Source: Pseudomonas sp. AB6
GTDB lineage: Bacteria > Pseudomonadota > Gammaproteobacteria > Pseudomonadales > Pseudomonadaceae
Direction: 5' to 3'
NCBI RefSeq assembly: GCF_034314105.1
Contig: NZ_JAVIWJ010000001.1
Span: 1,737,501-1,801,500, forward strand
DNA: 64,000 nucleotides
Shown here: one piece after another, positions 55,915-62,578 of the stretch
Layout of the letters: every line of letters starts with the position of its first letter
Position numbering within the stretch: the first letter of the stretch is position 1
The notes under the pieces: model-generated
Seen by the model: the letters and a program-made list of their open reading frames with translations, nothing else
Told to the model about the DNA's origin: nothing
Databases searched by the model: none
Translations under genes and position numbers: made by a program

Positions 55915-56082
55915 GGATGAAGAGTGCCCTGCTAGCCGTTTAGGTGTGTTTGAGAGTCGCCGTTTATCTTAGGGCGCAAAGTTTAAATAGCCAGTACCAC
56001 TGCAGGAAACGAACCTATGACTGCACGAAGGGTCGCACAGTTGAGCCGATAAGCTTTCACTTTGCTCAATGGAGTGACACTA

Positions 56083-56559
56083 ATGCCGCTACGCCCAGTT
56101 CGCATGCTGCTGACTTCTTTATTGATCGTTATGCTGAGCGCTTGCGCGCTATTACCCAACCGCGATCCGCTGAACATCAATGTGGTCGGGATTGAACCGT
56201 TGCAAGGTCAGGGCTTGGAGGTGCGCTTTGCGGTCAAACTTCGGCTGCAAAACCCTAATGAAACGGCCATCGAGTATTCCGGGGTCGTCCTCGACCTGGA
56301 CGTAAATGGCAAGTTATTGGCGTCGGGTGTCAGCGATCAACGCGGCACTATCGGACGATTTTCCGAGGCAGTGCTCGTGGTGCCAGTGACGGTCTCAGCG
56401 TTCGCCGCGCTGCGCCAGGCTTTCGGCCTTAGCCAAAGCGAAGGCATCGAGAACCTGCCGTATGTACTGCATGGAAAGCTGGCAGGCGGATTGTTTGGCA
56501 CGATGCGTTTCAGTGACAGCGGCACCCTCAGCCTACCCCGCGCCGACGGCAGCTGGTAA
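56083..56559 (+). CDS. LEA14/WHy-domain lipoprotein
   Basis: 158-residue lipoprotein with a signal peptide ending in the lipobox LSACA (Cys about residue 24). The mature part is a WHy (water stress and hypersensitive response) domain with strands LEVRFAVKLRLQNPNETAIE, YSGVVLDLDVNGKLLASGV and the end GTLSLPRADGSW. LEA type 2 proteins are linked to desiccation and stress tolerance. GGAG eight bases before ATG 56083 fixes the start. It converges on the next small gene with only two bases between the stops. Confidence 0.8.
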   Translation: MPLRPVRMLLTSLLIVMLSACALLPNRDPLNINVVGIEPLQGQGLEVRFAVKLRLQNPNETAIEYSGVVLDLDVNGKLLASGVSDQRGTIGRFSEAVLVVPVTVSAFAALRQAFGLSQSEGIENLPYVLHGKLAGGLFGTMRFSDSGTLSLPRADGSW

Positions 56560-56561
56560 GC

Positions 56562-56816
56562 CTATTTGGTCGCCGCTACCAAGCGATTTACTTCACTGCG
56601 CACCATATTGGCGTATTCCGGTGGGGACATAAGGTCGAGCTCTGAACGTACCCACTCGGACCATTTGCCCTTGCGCTTGGAGCGTTCACCCATCAGCCTA
56701 GCGGCATCACTCTTGGCTTTACCCAAGTTGCTCTGCCAGAGGTCAAACAGTCTGGATTTTTCATCTTCAAGCGCTGTGCGCTCGCTGATAGGCCGGTTGG
56801 CAAGGTTGAAGCTCAT
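56562..56816 (-). CDS. Small conserved protein of unknown function
   Basis: 84-residue soluble, charged and mostly helical protein (MSFNLANRPISERTALEDEK, then LFDLWQSNLGKAKSDAARLM). I do not recognise a function. The ATG at 56816 has AGGTGA upstream; the open frame starts three codons earlier with GTG. It ends two bases from the WHy-lipoprotein stop, tail to tail. The rich acidic/basic helical composition suggests a protein-binding role, but this is only a guess. Confidence 0.6.
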   Translation of the reverse strand: MSFNLANRPISERTALEDEKSRLFDLWQSNLGKAKSDAARLMGERSKRKGKWSEWVRSELDLMSPPEYANMVRSEVNRLVAATK

Positions 56817-56916
56817 ACGAATCACCTGTGACTGAAAACGGCTGCATCTTACACTGCCGCAGGTTGTTTCTGAGGCGACATTGTTTGTTCAGTTAACAAA
56901 TGAAAGCAAAAACGCT

Positions 56917-56943
56917 GCAACTTTTTTGCTCAGTGGAGCTCAA
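56917..56943 (+). promoter_or_regulatory. Possible AlgU/RpoE-type promoter before the DUF883 gene
   Basis: GCAACTT (56917-56923) and TCAA (56940-56943) are 16 bases apart, close to the AlgU pattern GAACTT-N16/17-TCnnA. They sit 37 bases before the ATG. One mismatch in the -35 box; assigned by eye. Confidence 0.35.
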
Positions 56944-56979
56944 TTGCTCACTGTAGTAATTAACTGAAAGGAAGACATC

Positions 56980-57300
56980 ATGGCCCGCAAAACTGCTGCT
57001 CAAAACACCGCCGAGCAAATCAAGGATCAGGCATTTAGTGAGTTGCAGGCGCTGATCGAGGAATCAGACAAATTGCTCAACGACAGCGCCGCACTTGTAG
57101 GTGACGAAGCTGCAACTTTGCGCAAGCAATTGAGCCAGAAGCTTAAACAAGCGCTGGATTCGGTATCCAGCGTGCGCGAACGCACCAAACCTGCAGTTGA
57201 TGCTACAGAAACTTACATTGGTGGGCATCCATGGCAGACCGTCGCTGCATCTGCAGGGTTTGGTTTGGTCATCGGCCTGCTGCTTGGGCGTCGTTCTTAG
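56980..57300 (+). CDS. DUF883/ElaB-YqjD-type membrane-anchored protein
   Basis: 106-residue protein of the ElaB/YqjD/YgaM family. A long amphipathic helix (SELQALIEESDKLLNDSAAL and LRKQLSQKLKQALDSVSSVR) is followed by the conserved HPWQTVAASAGFGLVIG and a C-terminal tail anchor GLLLGRRS. In E. coli such proteins hold ribosomes at the inner membrane in stationary phase under RpoS control. GAAAGGAAGACATC precedes the ATG. A possible AlgU promoter and a good terminator flank it. Confidence 0.88.
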   Translation: MARKTAAQNTAEQIKDQAFSELQALIEESDKLLNDSAALVGDEAATLRKQLSQKLKQALDSVSSVRERTKPAVDATETYIGGHPWQTVAASAGFGLVIGLLLGRRS

Positions 57301-57310
57301 GTCATGCGTT

Positions 57311-57336
57311 AGCGGTGTGCCCGGCACACCGCTTTG
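57311..57336 (+). terminator. Rho-independent terminator of the DUF883 gene
   Basis: AGCGGTGTGC and its inverted copy GCACACCGCT (57324-57333) form a 10-base stem with loop CCG, followed by TTGTT, 11 bases after the stop. Confidence 0.85.
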
Positions 57337-57371
57337 TTATGAGCGCACAGGAACGAGCTGCCGCACAATAC

Positions 57372-57866
57372 TCAGGCTGGATGCTGGGGCACTAATGTTT
57401 GCAACTGGCGAGCAAAGTAATCGGCGGTAAATTCATGAGTTGCCGACTCTTTGACTCCGATACGTCGGGTCATCTGCCATTCGCTGGCACCCGCCGCTAA
57501 TGCTAACGATACCTGCTCCTGCGCATGGACACTCAGACCCGTAGCAGAAATCGAGATTAAGCCTTTAGGGCCCATTGCGTCAGGCACAAATACCACCTGC
57601 CGCCCGGCAAATGACAGCGTCATGCGCTGAGTGCGGAACGGCGAGTTTTCGTCCGGGTAACCCTTGCTTTGCGCTTGGTGCGGCTCATATTCAAATTCCA
57701 TCTGCCCACTGCTTTTAAGCGGAGTCATCCAGCTTTCGATTTGTTCGTATAAGCTCAAAATGCTGGATTCCCAGCGCGCAAGGTCGGTATGGAACTGCTG
57801 GTGCTTGTGTTCTTCGTTGCGTTGGTTGGCGCTCAGCAGCTCGCCTAATCGTTGTACTTCGTCCAT
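57372..57866 (-). CDS. Conserved hypothetical protein, coiled-coil N-terminus
   Basis: 164-residue soluble protein. The first 50 residues are helical and charged (MDEVQRLGELLSANQRNEEH). The middle has beta-type strands (RTQRMTLSFAGRQVVFVPDA, SISATGLSVHAQEQVSLALA), and the end reads TADYFARQLQTLVPQHPA. The ATG at 57866 has GGAG eight bases before it. I recall similar proteins in Pseudomonas genomes but no function. It precedes a SPOR-like lipoprotein on the same strand. Confidence 0.6.
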   Translation of the reverse strand: MDEVQRLGELLSANQRNEEHKHQQFHTDLARWESSILSLYEQIESWMTPLKSSGQMEFEYEPHQAQSKGYPDENSPFRTQRMTLSFAGRQVVFVPDAMGPKGLISISATGLSVHAQEQVSLALAAGASEWQMTRRIGVKESATHEFTADYFARQLQTLVPQHPA

Positions 57867-57982
57867 AAAATTGCTCCCGCAGTCGCTTGCTTGATAAGGC
57901 GCAGGTGATAAAACACCCGCCATTGAGTGTCGCGTTGCAACTGAATGTAAACAGGGTATCGAACGCGAGCCAAGTTAATGGC

Positions 57983-58309
57983 TTATAGCGTGTGATCAAC
58001 GATGGAAGACTGGTAACTCATCTTAAGTGCCAGTTGCGCGCGTTTCTCTTCGGCAGCGGCCCTGGAATTGAAGGGGCCAAGCAACACGCGCTCTTTTCCG
58101 TCACGGACTGCGACGAAAGACGGAAAACCATGCTCGACGAGCCGGTCGGTCAAATCACTGATGGCCTTGGGGTCTTCTACTAACACGTCCCACTGGGGCG
58201 CTGAGACCTGAGCCACGGTTGTCGCCTGCACTTTTGCCGGTTTGTCCGCCGCACCTTCGCCACACCCTGCCAACATCAAAACAGCCACCACCATGAGCAA
58301 TCCGCGCAC
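57983..58309 (-). CDS. SPOR-like lipoprotein
   Basis: 108-residue lipoprotein. The signal peptide begins VRGLLMVVAVLM and ends at the lipobox LAGC (Cys about residue 16). The mature part resembles a SPOR peptidoglycan-binding domain: WDVLVEDPKAISDLTDRLVE, FPSFVAVRDGKERVLLGPFN and SRAAAEEKRAQL. SPOR domains bind denuded glycan strands at the division site. The start is GTG at 58309 with GAGGGG upstream; a longer frame further up has no lipoprotein start. Confidence 0.75.
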   Translation of the reverse strand: MRGLLMVVAVLMLAGCGEGAADKPAKVQATTVAQVSAPQWDVLVEDPKAISDLTDRLVEHGFPSFVAVRDGKERVLLGPFNSRAAAEEKRAQLALKMSYQSSIVDHTL

Positions 58310-58586
58310 AATTTTCCCCTCGCGTGTTAAGTGGCAGGAGTTTAACACTCCCACGCTTCCTACAGGCGTGATCGAAACGGCGGTTTTTGTTTGAGCCATT
58401 AGGTTTAGCGGACATGCCGACGTCCGTGCGTAAGGCTGACGGTCATCCCTGAGCACTCAGGACCGCCTGGCGGGCAAACAACCAAAACATCGATTTTTAG
58501 CACCGTATCAGCGAACCAAAGCATTACCCACCGGGCTCGAACTTGAACACAGTGGCAGAGCCGCGAACATCATGGGCGCTGCGCTA

Positions 58587-58810
58587 TCAGGCGCCCTCAC
58601 CCGACTCGCGCATGACCGCATACAACGCCGATTTGGCTTCAAAGCCAACGCCTGGAATATCCGGTAGCCCGACGTAACCGTTTTCAACCCCAATACCATC
58701 ATCGAAGCCGCCAATGGCTGGAACATGTCTGGGTAGGATTCGTGCCGCCCAAATGCAAACCCGTAGCGATGTTCAGCGACATTTGGTGGCCGCCATGGGG
58801 CACGACGCGA
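58587..58810 (-). pseudogene. 3' remnant of a mandelate racemase/enolase-superfamily gene
   Basis: Minus-strand pieces in three frames spell the C-terminal end of the family: RVVPHGGHQMSLNIATGL and HLGG, then NESYPDMFQP, then DDGIGVENGYVGLPDIPGVG followed by FEAKSALYAVM, ending at TGA 58587-58589. The conserved PHGGHQ, NESYPDLFQP and LPDLPGIGFEAK patterns are those of D-tartrate dehydratase-like members. At least two frameshifts split it, and the whole N-terminal two thirds are absent. Sequence to about 58864 may also belong. It separates the SPOR-like lipoprotein from the T6SS immunity array. Confidence 0.75.
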
Positions 58811-59027
58811 CGCGCTTTCCGAAATGATCAATCGCGGCCAAAACTCGTCAAACGCCTCTTGCATCTGGCTTTCAGCTTCTCAACTTTGTTTCATTTTCAC
58901 GCGGCATTGAATCAACTTGGCACGGCGCAGAAGCAGGCTTTTGAGCTGTGTATAGGCTTTTGGAGGCGGGCTCCAGATCCTCAGTGTATCGGACCAGTCC
59001 GAGTGTTTCGATTATTGATCAGGCCCT

Positions 59028-60218
59028 TCACTTGGCGTTCTTAACCAGTAACGCGCAGGCATCAACGAAGTTCATCTTCTTTTTACGCATTGCGTCTTGA
59101 ACGGTTAGCGTGGCTTTTTCCAGGGCTGCGCTGGGTTTGGCCCACTGTTCGGCGGGAATGGGTTGGGACCAACGCTGCACTGCTTCAGGCAAAACGGGCG
59201 AACCGGCTTTATGGCCCCATTCTGCGAGCAAGTAAGGCATTTTCCAGAAGGTCAAAACGCGGCGCACGTACCACCAACGCAGTGGCCAGCGGGTGCGGGG
59301 TTCCAAGCCTATTTCGGCCATGCGTTCATCACTGATCGGCATATGTAAGCTGCCCGTGTCTTCTTTGATTCGTCGCTCCACGTTCCATGTATGCAGTCCT
59401 TCATACGGACGCAACTCATCTTCTGTTAAATCACGGCCTATCATCCATACCGACAGGTCATCCGCCTGGCTTGGTATGCCTTGTTCCATATACCGGCGAA
59501 TTGCCTCCCACGTACCAATGGCATGAGCTTGGCTGGGCTTACTGGCCAGGACGAACTGCACGGTGTCGTTCTTTTCATCCTCAAGTCCCATGCCGAACTC
59601 GAAAAGTTGAACGCTGCCGTATTGACTAATCATTTCAGATTGGGATACCCAAGCGACCACGCTCTCCCATGGCACGATCAACACTTCATGGGTGTCGCTG
59701 TCGACAAAACAGACTTCGCGGCGTTGGCGGTTAAAACGTATTGAGTATTGTTTGGCACTTGTGCGGACGCCTTGAAGAGTGGCGTGCCAACATATCCCTA
59801 GCAGGGATACTGCCGTCAATACACGCGCTTCAATATGAACCTGAAATCCTAGGCCGACTATTTGCCAGAAATCACGCTCTATATCGACGGGGGAAAAAAC
59901 CACTACGAACGCTGCCATAAAAAATGGAGATATCACTGTCATGAACAACACAATCCAGATCACGAAAGCCAGCATTTTCCCCTGCTCAACCATGCCATTA
60001 TTATTCCCTCCTATCTGCAAATATTCTTCGTTCATCTCCGAGAAATTCTGGGTACTAATGGCCGGCTGCCCAGTGAAGACCGGTAGCGGGGACAGGTACA
60101 ATATTTCTTCCGCACCGTTTTTCCGAACCTCTCCAACGCGGGGCCTGTTGTTTTTTATGTCTGGCTTCGCTAAGGACGGCAGTTTGTTTGGTTTGCGCCG
60201 GTACAGTTTATTGAGCAT
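59028..60218 (-). CDS. DUF6708-type membrane protein, copy A (putative T6SS immunity)
   Basis: 396-residue protein and last of three tandem copies. Residues 1-80 are soluble and end GQGKML-like; about residues 81-112 and 131-150 are hydrophobic (FVIWIVLFMTVISPFFMAAF and ARVLTAVSLLGICWHA), giving two membrane spans. Residues 160-396 form a soluble domain with VLIVPWESVVAWVSQSEM, which I recognise as the DUF6708 pattern. Between 160 and 345 it is identical to copy B. Its membrane part differs from B at about 50 of 100 positions, while residues 143-158 match copy C. It ends KNAK without the overlap seen in the other copies. Such proteins follow VasX-type effectors, so protection of the inner membrane is inferred. 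Confidence 0.8.
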   Translation of the reverse strand: MLNKLYRRKPNKLPSLAKPDIKNNRPRVGEVRKNGAEEILYLSPLPVFTGQPAISTQNFSEMNEEYLQIGGNNNGMVEQGKMLAFVIWIVLFMTVISPFFMAAFVVVFSPVDIERDFWQIVGLGFQVHIEARVLTAVSLLGICWHATLQGVRTSAKQYSIRFNRQRREVCFVDSDTHEVLIVPWESVVAWVSQSEMISQYGSVQLFEFGMGLEDEKNDTVQFVLASKPSQAHAIGTWEAIRRYMEQGIPSQADDLSVWMIGRDLTEDELRPYEGLHTWNVERRIKEDTGSLHMPISDERMAEIGLEPRTRWPLRWWYVRRVLTFWKMPYLLAEWGHKAGSPVLPEAVQRWSQPIPAEQWAKPSAALEKATLTVQDAMRKKKMNFVDACALLVKNAK

Positions 60219-61398
60219 TTTTTTCCAACAGCGCGCAGGCATCAATGAAGTTCATCTTCTTTTTACGCATTGCGTCTTGAACGGTTAGCGTGGCTTTTTC
60301 CAGGGCTGCGCTGGGTTTGGCCCACTGTTCGGCGGGAATGGGTTGGGACCAACGTTGCACGGTTTCAGGCAGAACGGGCGAACCGGCTTTATGGCCCCAC
60401 TCGGCGAGCAGGTAAGGCATTTTCCAGAAGGTCAAAACGCGGCGCACGTACCACCAACGCAGTGGCCAGCGGGTGCGGGGTTCCAAGCCTATTTCGGCCA
60501 TGCGTTCATCACTGATCGGCATATGTAAGCTGCCCGTGTCTTCTTTGATTCGCCGCTCCACGTTCCATGTATGCAGTCCTTCATACGGACGCAACTCATC
60601 TTCTGTTAAATCACGGCCGATCATCCATACCGATAGGTCATCCGCCTGGCTTGGGATGCCTTGCTCCATATACCGGCGAATTGCCTCCCACGTACCAATG
60701 GCATGAGCTTGGCTGGGCTTACTGGCCAGGACGAACTGCACGGTGTCGTTCTTTTCATCCTCAAGTCCCATGCCGAACTCGAAAAGTTGAACGCTGCCGT
60801 ATTGACTAATCATTTCAGATTGGGATACCCAAGCGACCACGCTCTCCCATGGCACGATCAACACTTCATGGGTGTCGCTGTCGACAAAACAGACTTCGCG
60901 GCGTTGGCGGTTAAAACGTATTGGGTATTGTTTGGCATTTTTACGAATATCCTGTAGCGAGCCATGCCAACATATGCCAATCAAAACAACTCCTGAAAAA
61001 CAAATTACATCGAAATTTGCCTGAATGCCTATCCAAAGAAGTTCCCAGAAGAAACGCTCAATGTGCGGAGGTGAAAATACAAGTACCATCGCTGCCATAA
61101 TCAGCGGAAATATAAACATTGCTATTAATATCAGCAGCATCAACCACGCGAGCAACTTCCCCTGCATTACCATACCAATATTGCTGCCTCCCATCTGTAC
61201 ATAGACCTCGTTCATTTCGGAGAAATTCTGGGTACTAATAGGCTGCTGCCCGGTAAAAACCGGCAGCGGGGCAAGATATAATGTTTCTTCCGCACCGCTC
61301 TTCCGAACCTCTCCAACGCGGGGTCTATTGTTTTTTATGTCTGGCTTCGCTACGGACGGCAGTTTGTTTGGTTTGCGCCGGTACAGTTTATTGAGCAT
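60208..61398 (-). CDS. DUF6708-type membrane protein, copy B (putative T6SS immunity)
   Basis: 396-residue middle copy, same length as A and C with no gaps. The membrane region (LLAWLMLLILIAMFIFPLI and VICFSGVVLIGICWHGSLQD) differs from A and more moderately from C. Residues 160-345 are identical to A, and the end DACALLEKNAQ is identical to C. Its ATG (61396-61398) lies inside the end of copy C, and its own stop is inside the start of copy A; both overlaps are ATGCTCAATAA. The function is inferred from context: immunity to the pore-forming effector at 62568-64000. Confidence 0.8.
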   Translation of the reverse strand: MLNKLYRRKPNKLPSVAKPDIKNNRPRVGEVRKSGAEETLYLAPLPVFTGQQPISTQNFSEMNEVYVQMGGSNIGMVMQGKLLAWLMLLILIAMFIFPLIMAAMVLVFSPPHIERFFWELLWIGIQANFDVICFSGVVLIGICWHGSLQDIRKNAKQYPIRFNRQRREVCFVDSDTHEVLIVPWESVVAWVSQSEMISQYGSVQLFEFGMGLEDEKNDTVQFVLASKPSQAHAIGTWEAIRRYMEQGIPSQADDLSVWMIGRDLTEDELRPYEGLHTWNVERRIKEDTGSLHMPISDERMAEIGLEPRTRWPLRWWYVRRVLTFWKMPYLLAEWGHKAGSPVLPETVQRWSQPIPAEQWAKPSAALEKATLTVQDAMRKKKMNFIDACALLEKNAQ

Positions 61399-62578
61399 TT
61401 TTTTCCAACAGCGCGCAGGCATCAATGAAGTTCATCTTCTTTTTACGCATCGCGTCTTGAACGGTCTGTGTGGCTTTTTCCAGGGCGGCGCTGGGTTTGG
61501 CCCACTGTTCGGCGGGAATGGGTTGTGACCAACGTTGCACGGTTTCAGGCAGAACGGGCGAGCCGGCTTTATGGCCCCACTCGGCGAGCATGTAAGGCAT
61601 TTTCCAGAAGGTCAAAACGCGGCGCACGTACCACCAACGCAATGGCCAGCGGGTGCGGGGTTCAAGGCCTATTTCGGCCATGCGTTCATCACTGATCGGC
61701 ATATGTAAGCTGCCCGTGTCTTCTTTGATTCGTCGCTCCACGTTCCATGTATGCAGTCCTTCATACGGACGCAACTCATCTTCTGTTAAATCACGGCCTA
61801 TCATCCATACCGACAGGTCATCCGCCTGGCTTGGTATGCCTTGCTCCATGTACAAGCGGATCGCTTCCCATGTACCAATGGCGTGGGCTTGACTGGGCTT
61901 ACTGGCCAGGACGAACTGCACGGTGTCGTTCTTTTCATCCTCAAGCCCCATGCCGAACTCGAAAAATTGAATGCTGCCGTATTGACCCATCATTTCTGAC
62001 TGGGACACCCAAGCGACCACGCTCTCCCAAGGCACGATCAACACTTCATAGGTGTCGCTGTCGACAAAACAAACTTCGCGGCGTTGGCGATTGAAACGTA
62101 AGGGGTATTGTTTGGCGCTTGTGCGGACGCCTTGAAGAGTAGCGTGCCAACATATACCAAGCAAAACAACCCCCGTAAGTATAACCGCTTCGAGATTAGC
62201 CCGAATTGCCATCCAAAGAAGCTCCCAAAAAAAACGCTCGATATCAGGTGGAGAAAACACAACCATCATCGTCGCCGCGATTAGCGGAAATATAAATAAC
62301 ATTATCAAGATTATCCAGATTGTCCACGCCAGTAACTTTCCTTGCATCACCATACCAATATTACTGCCTCCCATCTGCAGATAGACCTCATTCATCTCCG
62401 AAAAATTCTGCGAGCTAACAGCTGGTTGCCCTGTGAAGACTGGTAGCGGGGACAAGTACAATGTTTCTTCCGAGCCGCTTCTCCGAACCTCACCTACACG
62501 AGGCCGATTATTTTTAATATCAGGATTCGCCACGGGTGGTGCGCTAATTTTTTTGCGCCGAAATAACTTATTCAGCAT
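61388..62578 (-). CDS. DUF6708-type membrane protein, copy C (putative T6SS immunity)
   Basis: 396-residue copy next to the effector gene. The start at 62578 (MLNKLFRRKKISAPP) overlaps the effector stop by 11 bases (ATGCTGAATAA). It shares the hydrophobic spans (TIWIILIMLFIFPLIAATMM, AVILTGVVLLGICWHATLQG) and the soluble domain with copies A and B, with seven or so scattered differences in residues 160-345 (for example VDSDTYEV for VDSDTHEV). The N-terminal 20 residues differ most from the other two. Being nearest to the effector it may be the ancestral immunity gene; this is inference. Confidence 0.8.
   Translation of the reverse strand: MLNKLFRRKKISAPPVANPDIKNNRPRVGEVRRSGSEETLYLSPLPVFTGQPAVSSQNFSEMNEVYLQMGGSNIGMVMQGKLLAWTIWIILIMLFIFPLIAATMMVVFSPPDIERFFWELLWMAIRANLEAVILTGVVLLGICWHATLQGVRTSAKQYPLRFNRQRREVCFVDSDTYEVLIVPWESVVAWVSQSEMMGQYGSIQFFEFGMGLEDEKNDTVQFVLASKPSQAHAIGTWEAIRLYMEQGIPSQADDLSVWMIGRDLTEDELRPYEGLHTWNVERRIKEDTGSLHMPISDERMAEIGLEPRTRWPLRWWYVRRVLTFWKMPYMLAEWGHKAGSPVLPETVQRWSQPIPAEQWAKPSAALEKATQTVQDAMRKKKMNFIDACALLEKNAQ

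Larger units (their letters stand above)
59039..62578 (-). repeat. Three tandem 1180-bp gene repeats
   Basis: Starts at 60218, 61398 and 62578 are exactly 1180 bases apart, and no insertion or deletion separates the three copies. Each unit runs from one ATG to the next and contains one DUF6708-type gene. A stretch of about 255 bases (about 59485-59741 and 60665-60921) shows no difference between units A and B. This indicates recent duplication or gene conversion within an older array, since the membrane-coding parts have diverged. Confidence 0.85.

Noticed and set aside
58742-59044. A 100-codon plus-strand frame next to the T6SS array
   Set aside because: It is antisense to the enolase-superfamily remnant; the minus-strand pieces explain the sequence better.
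59028-62578. The plus-strand frames repeated three times in the immunity array as genes
   Set aside because: They are repeated only because the minus-strand genes are; their composition and lack of ribosome binding sites mark them as shadows.
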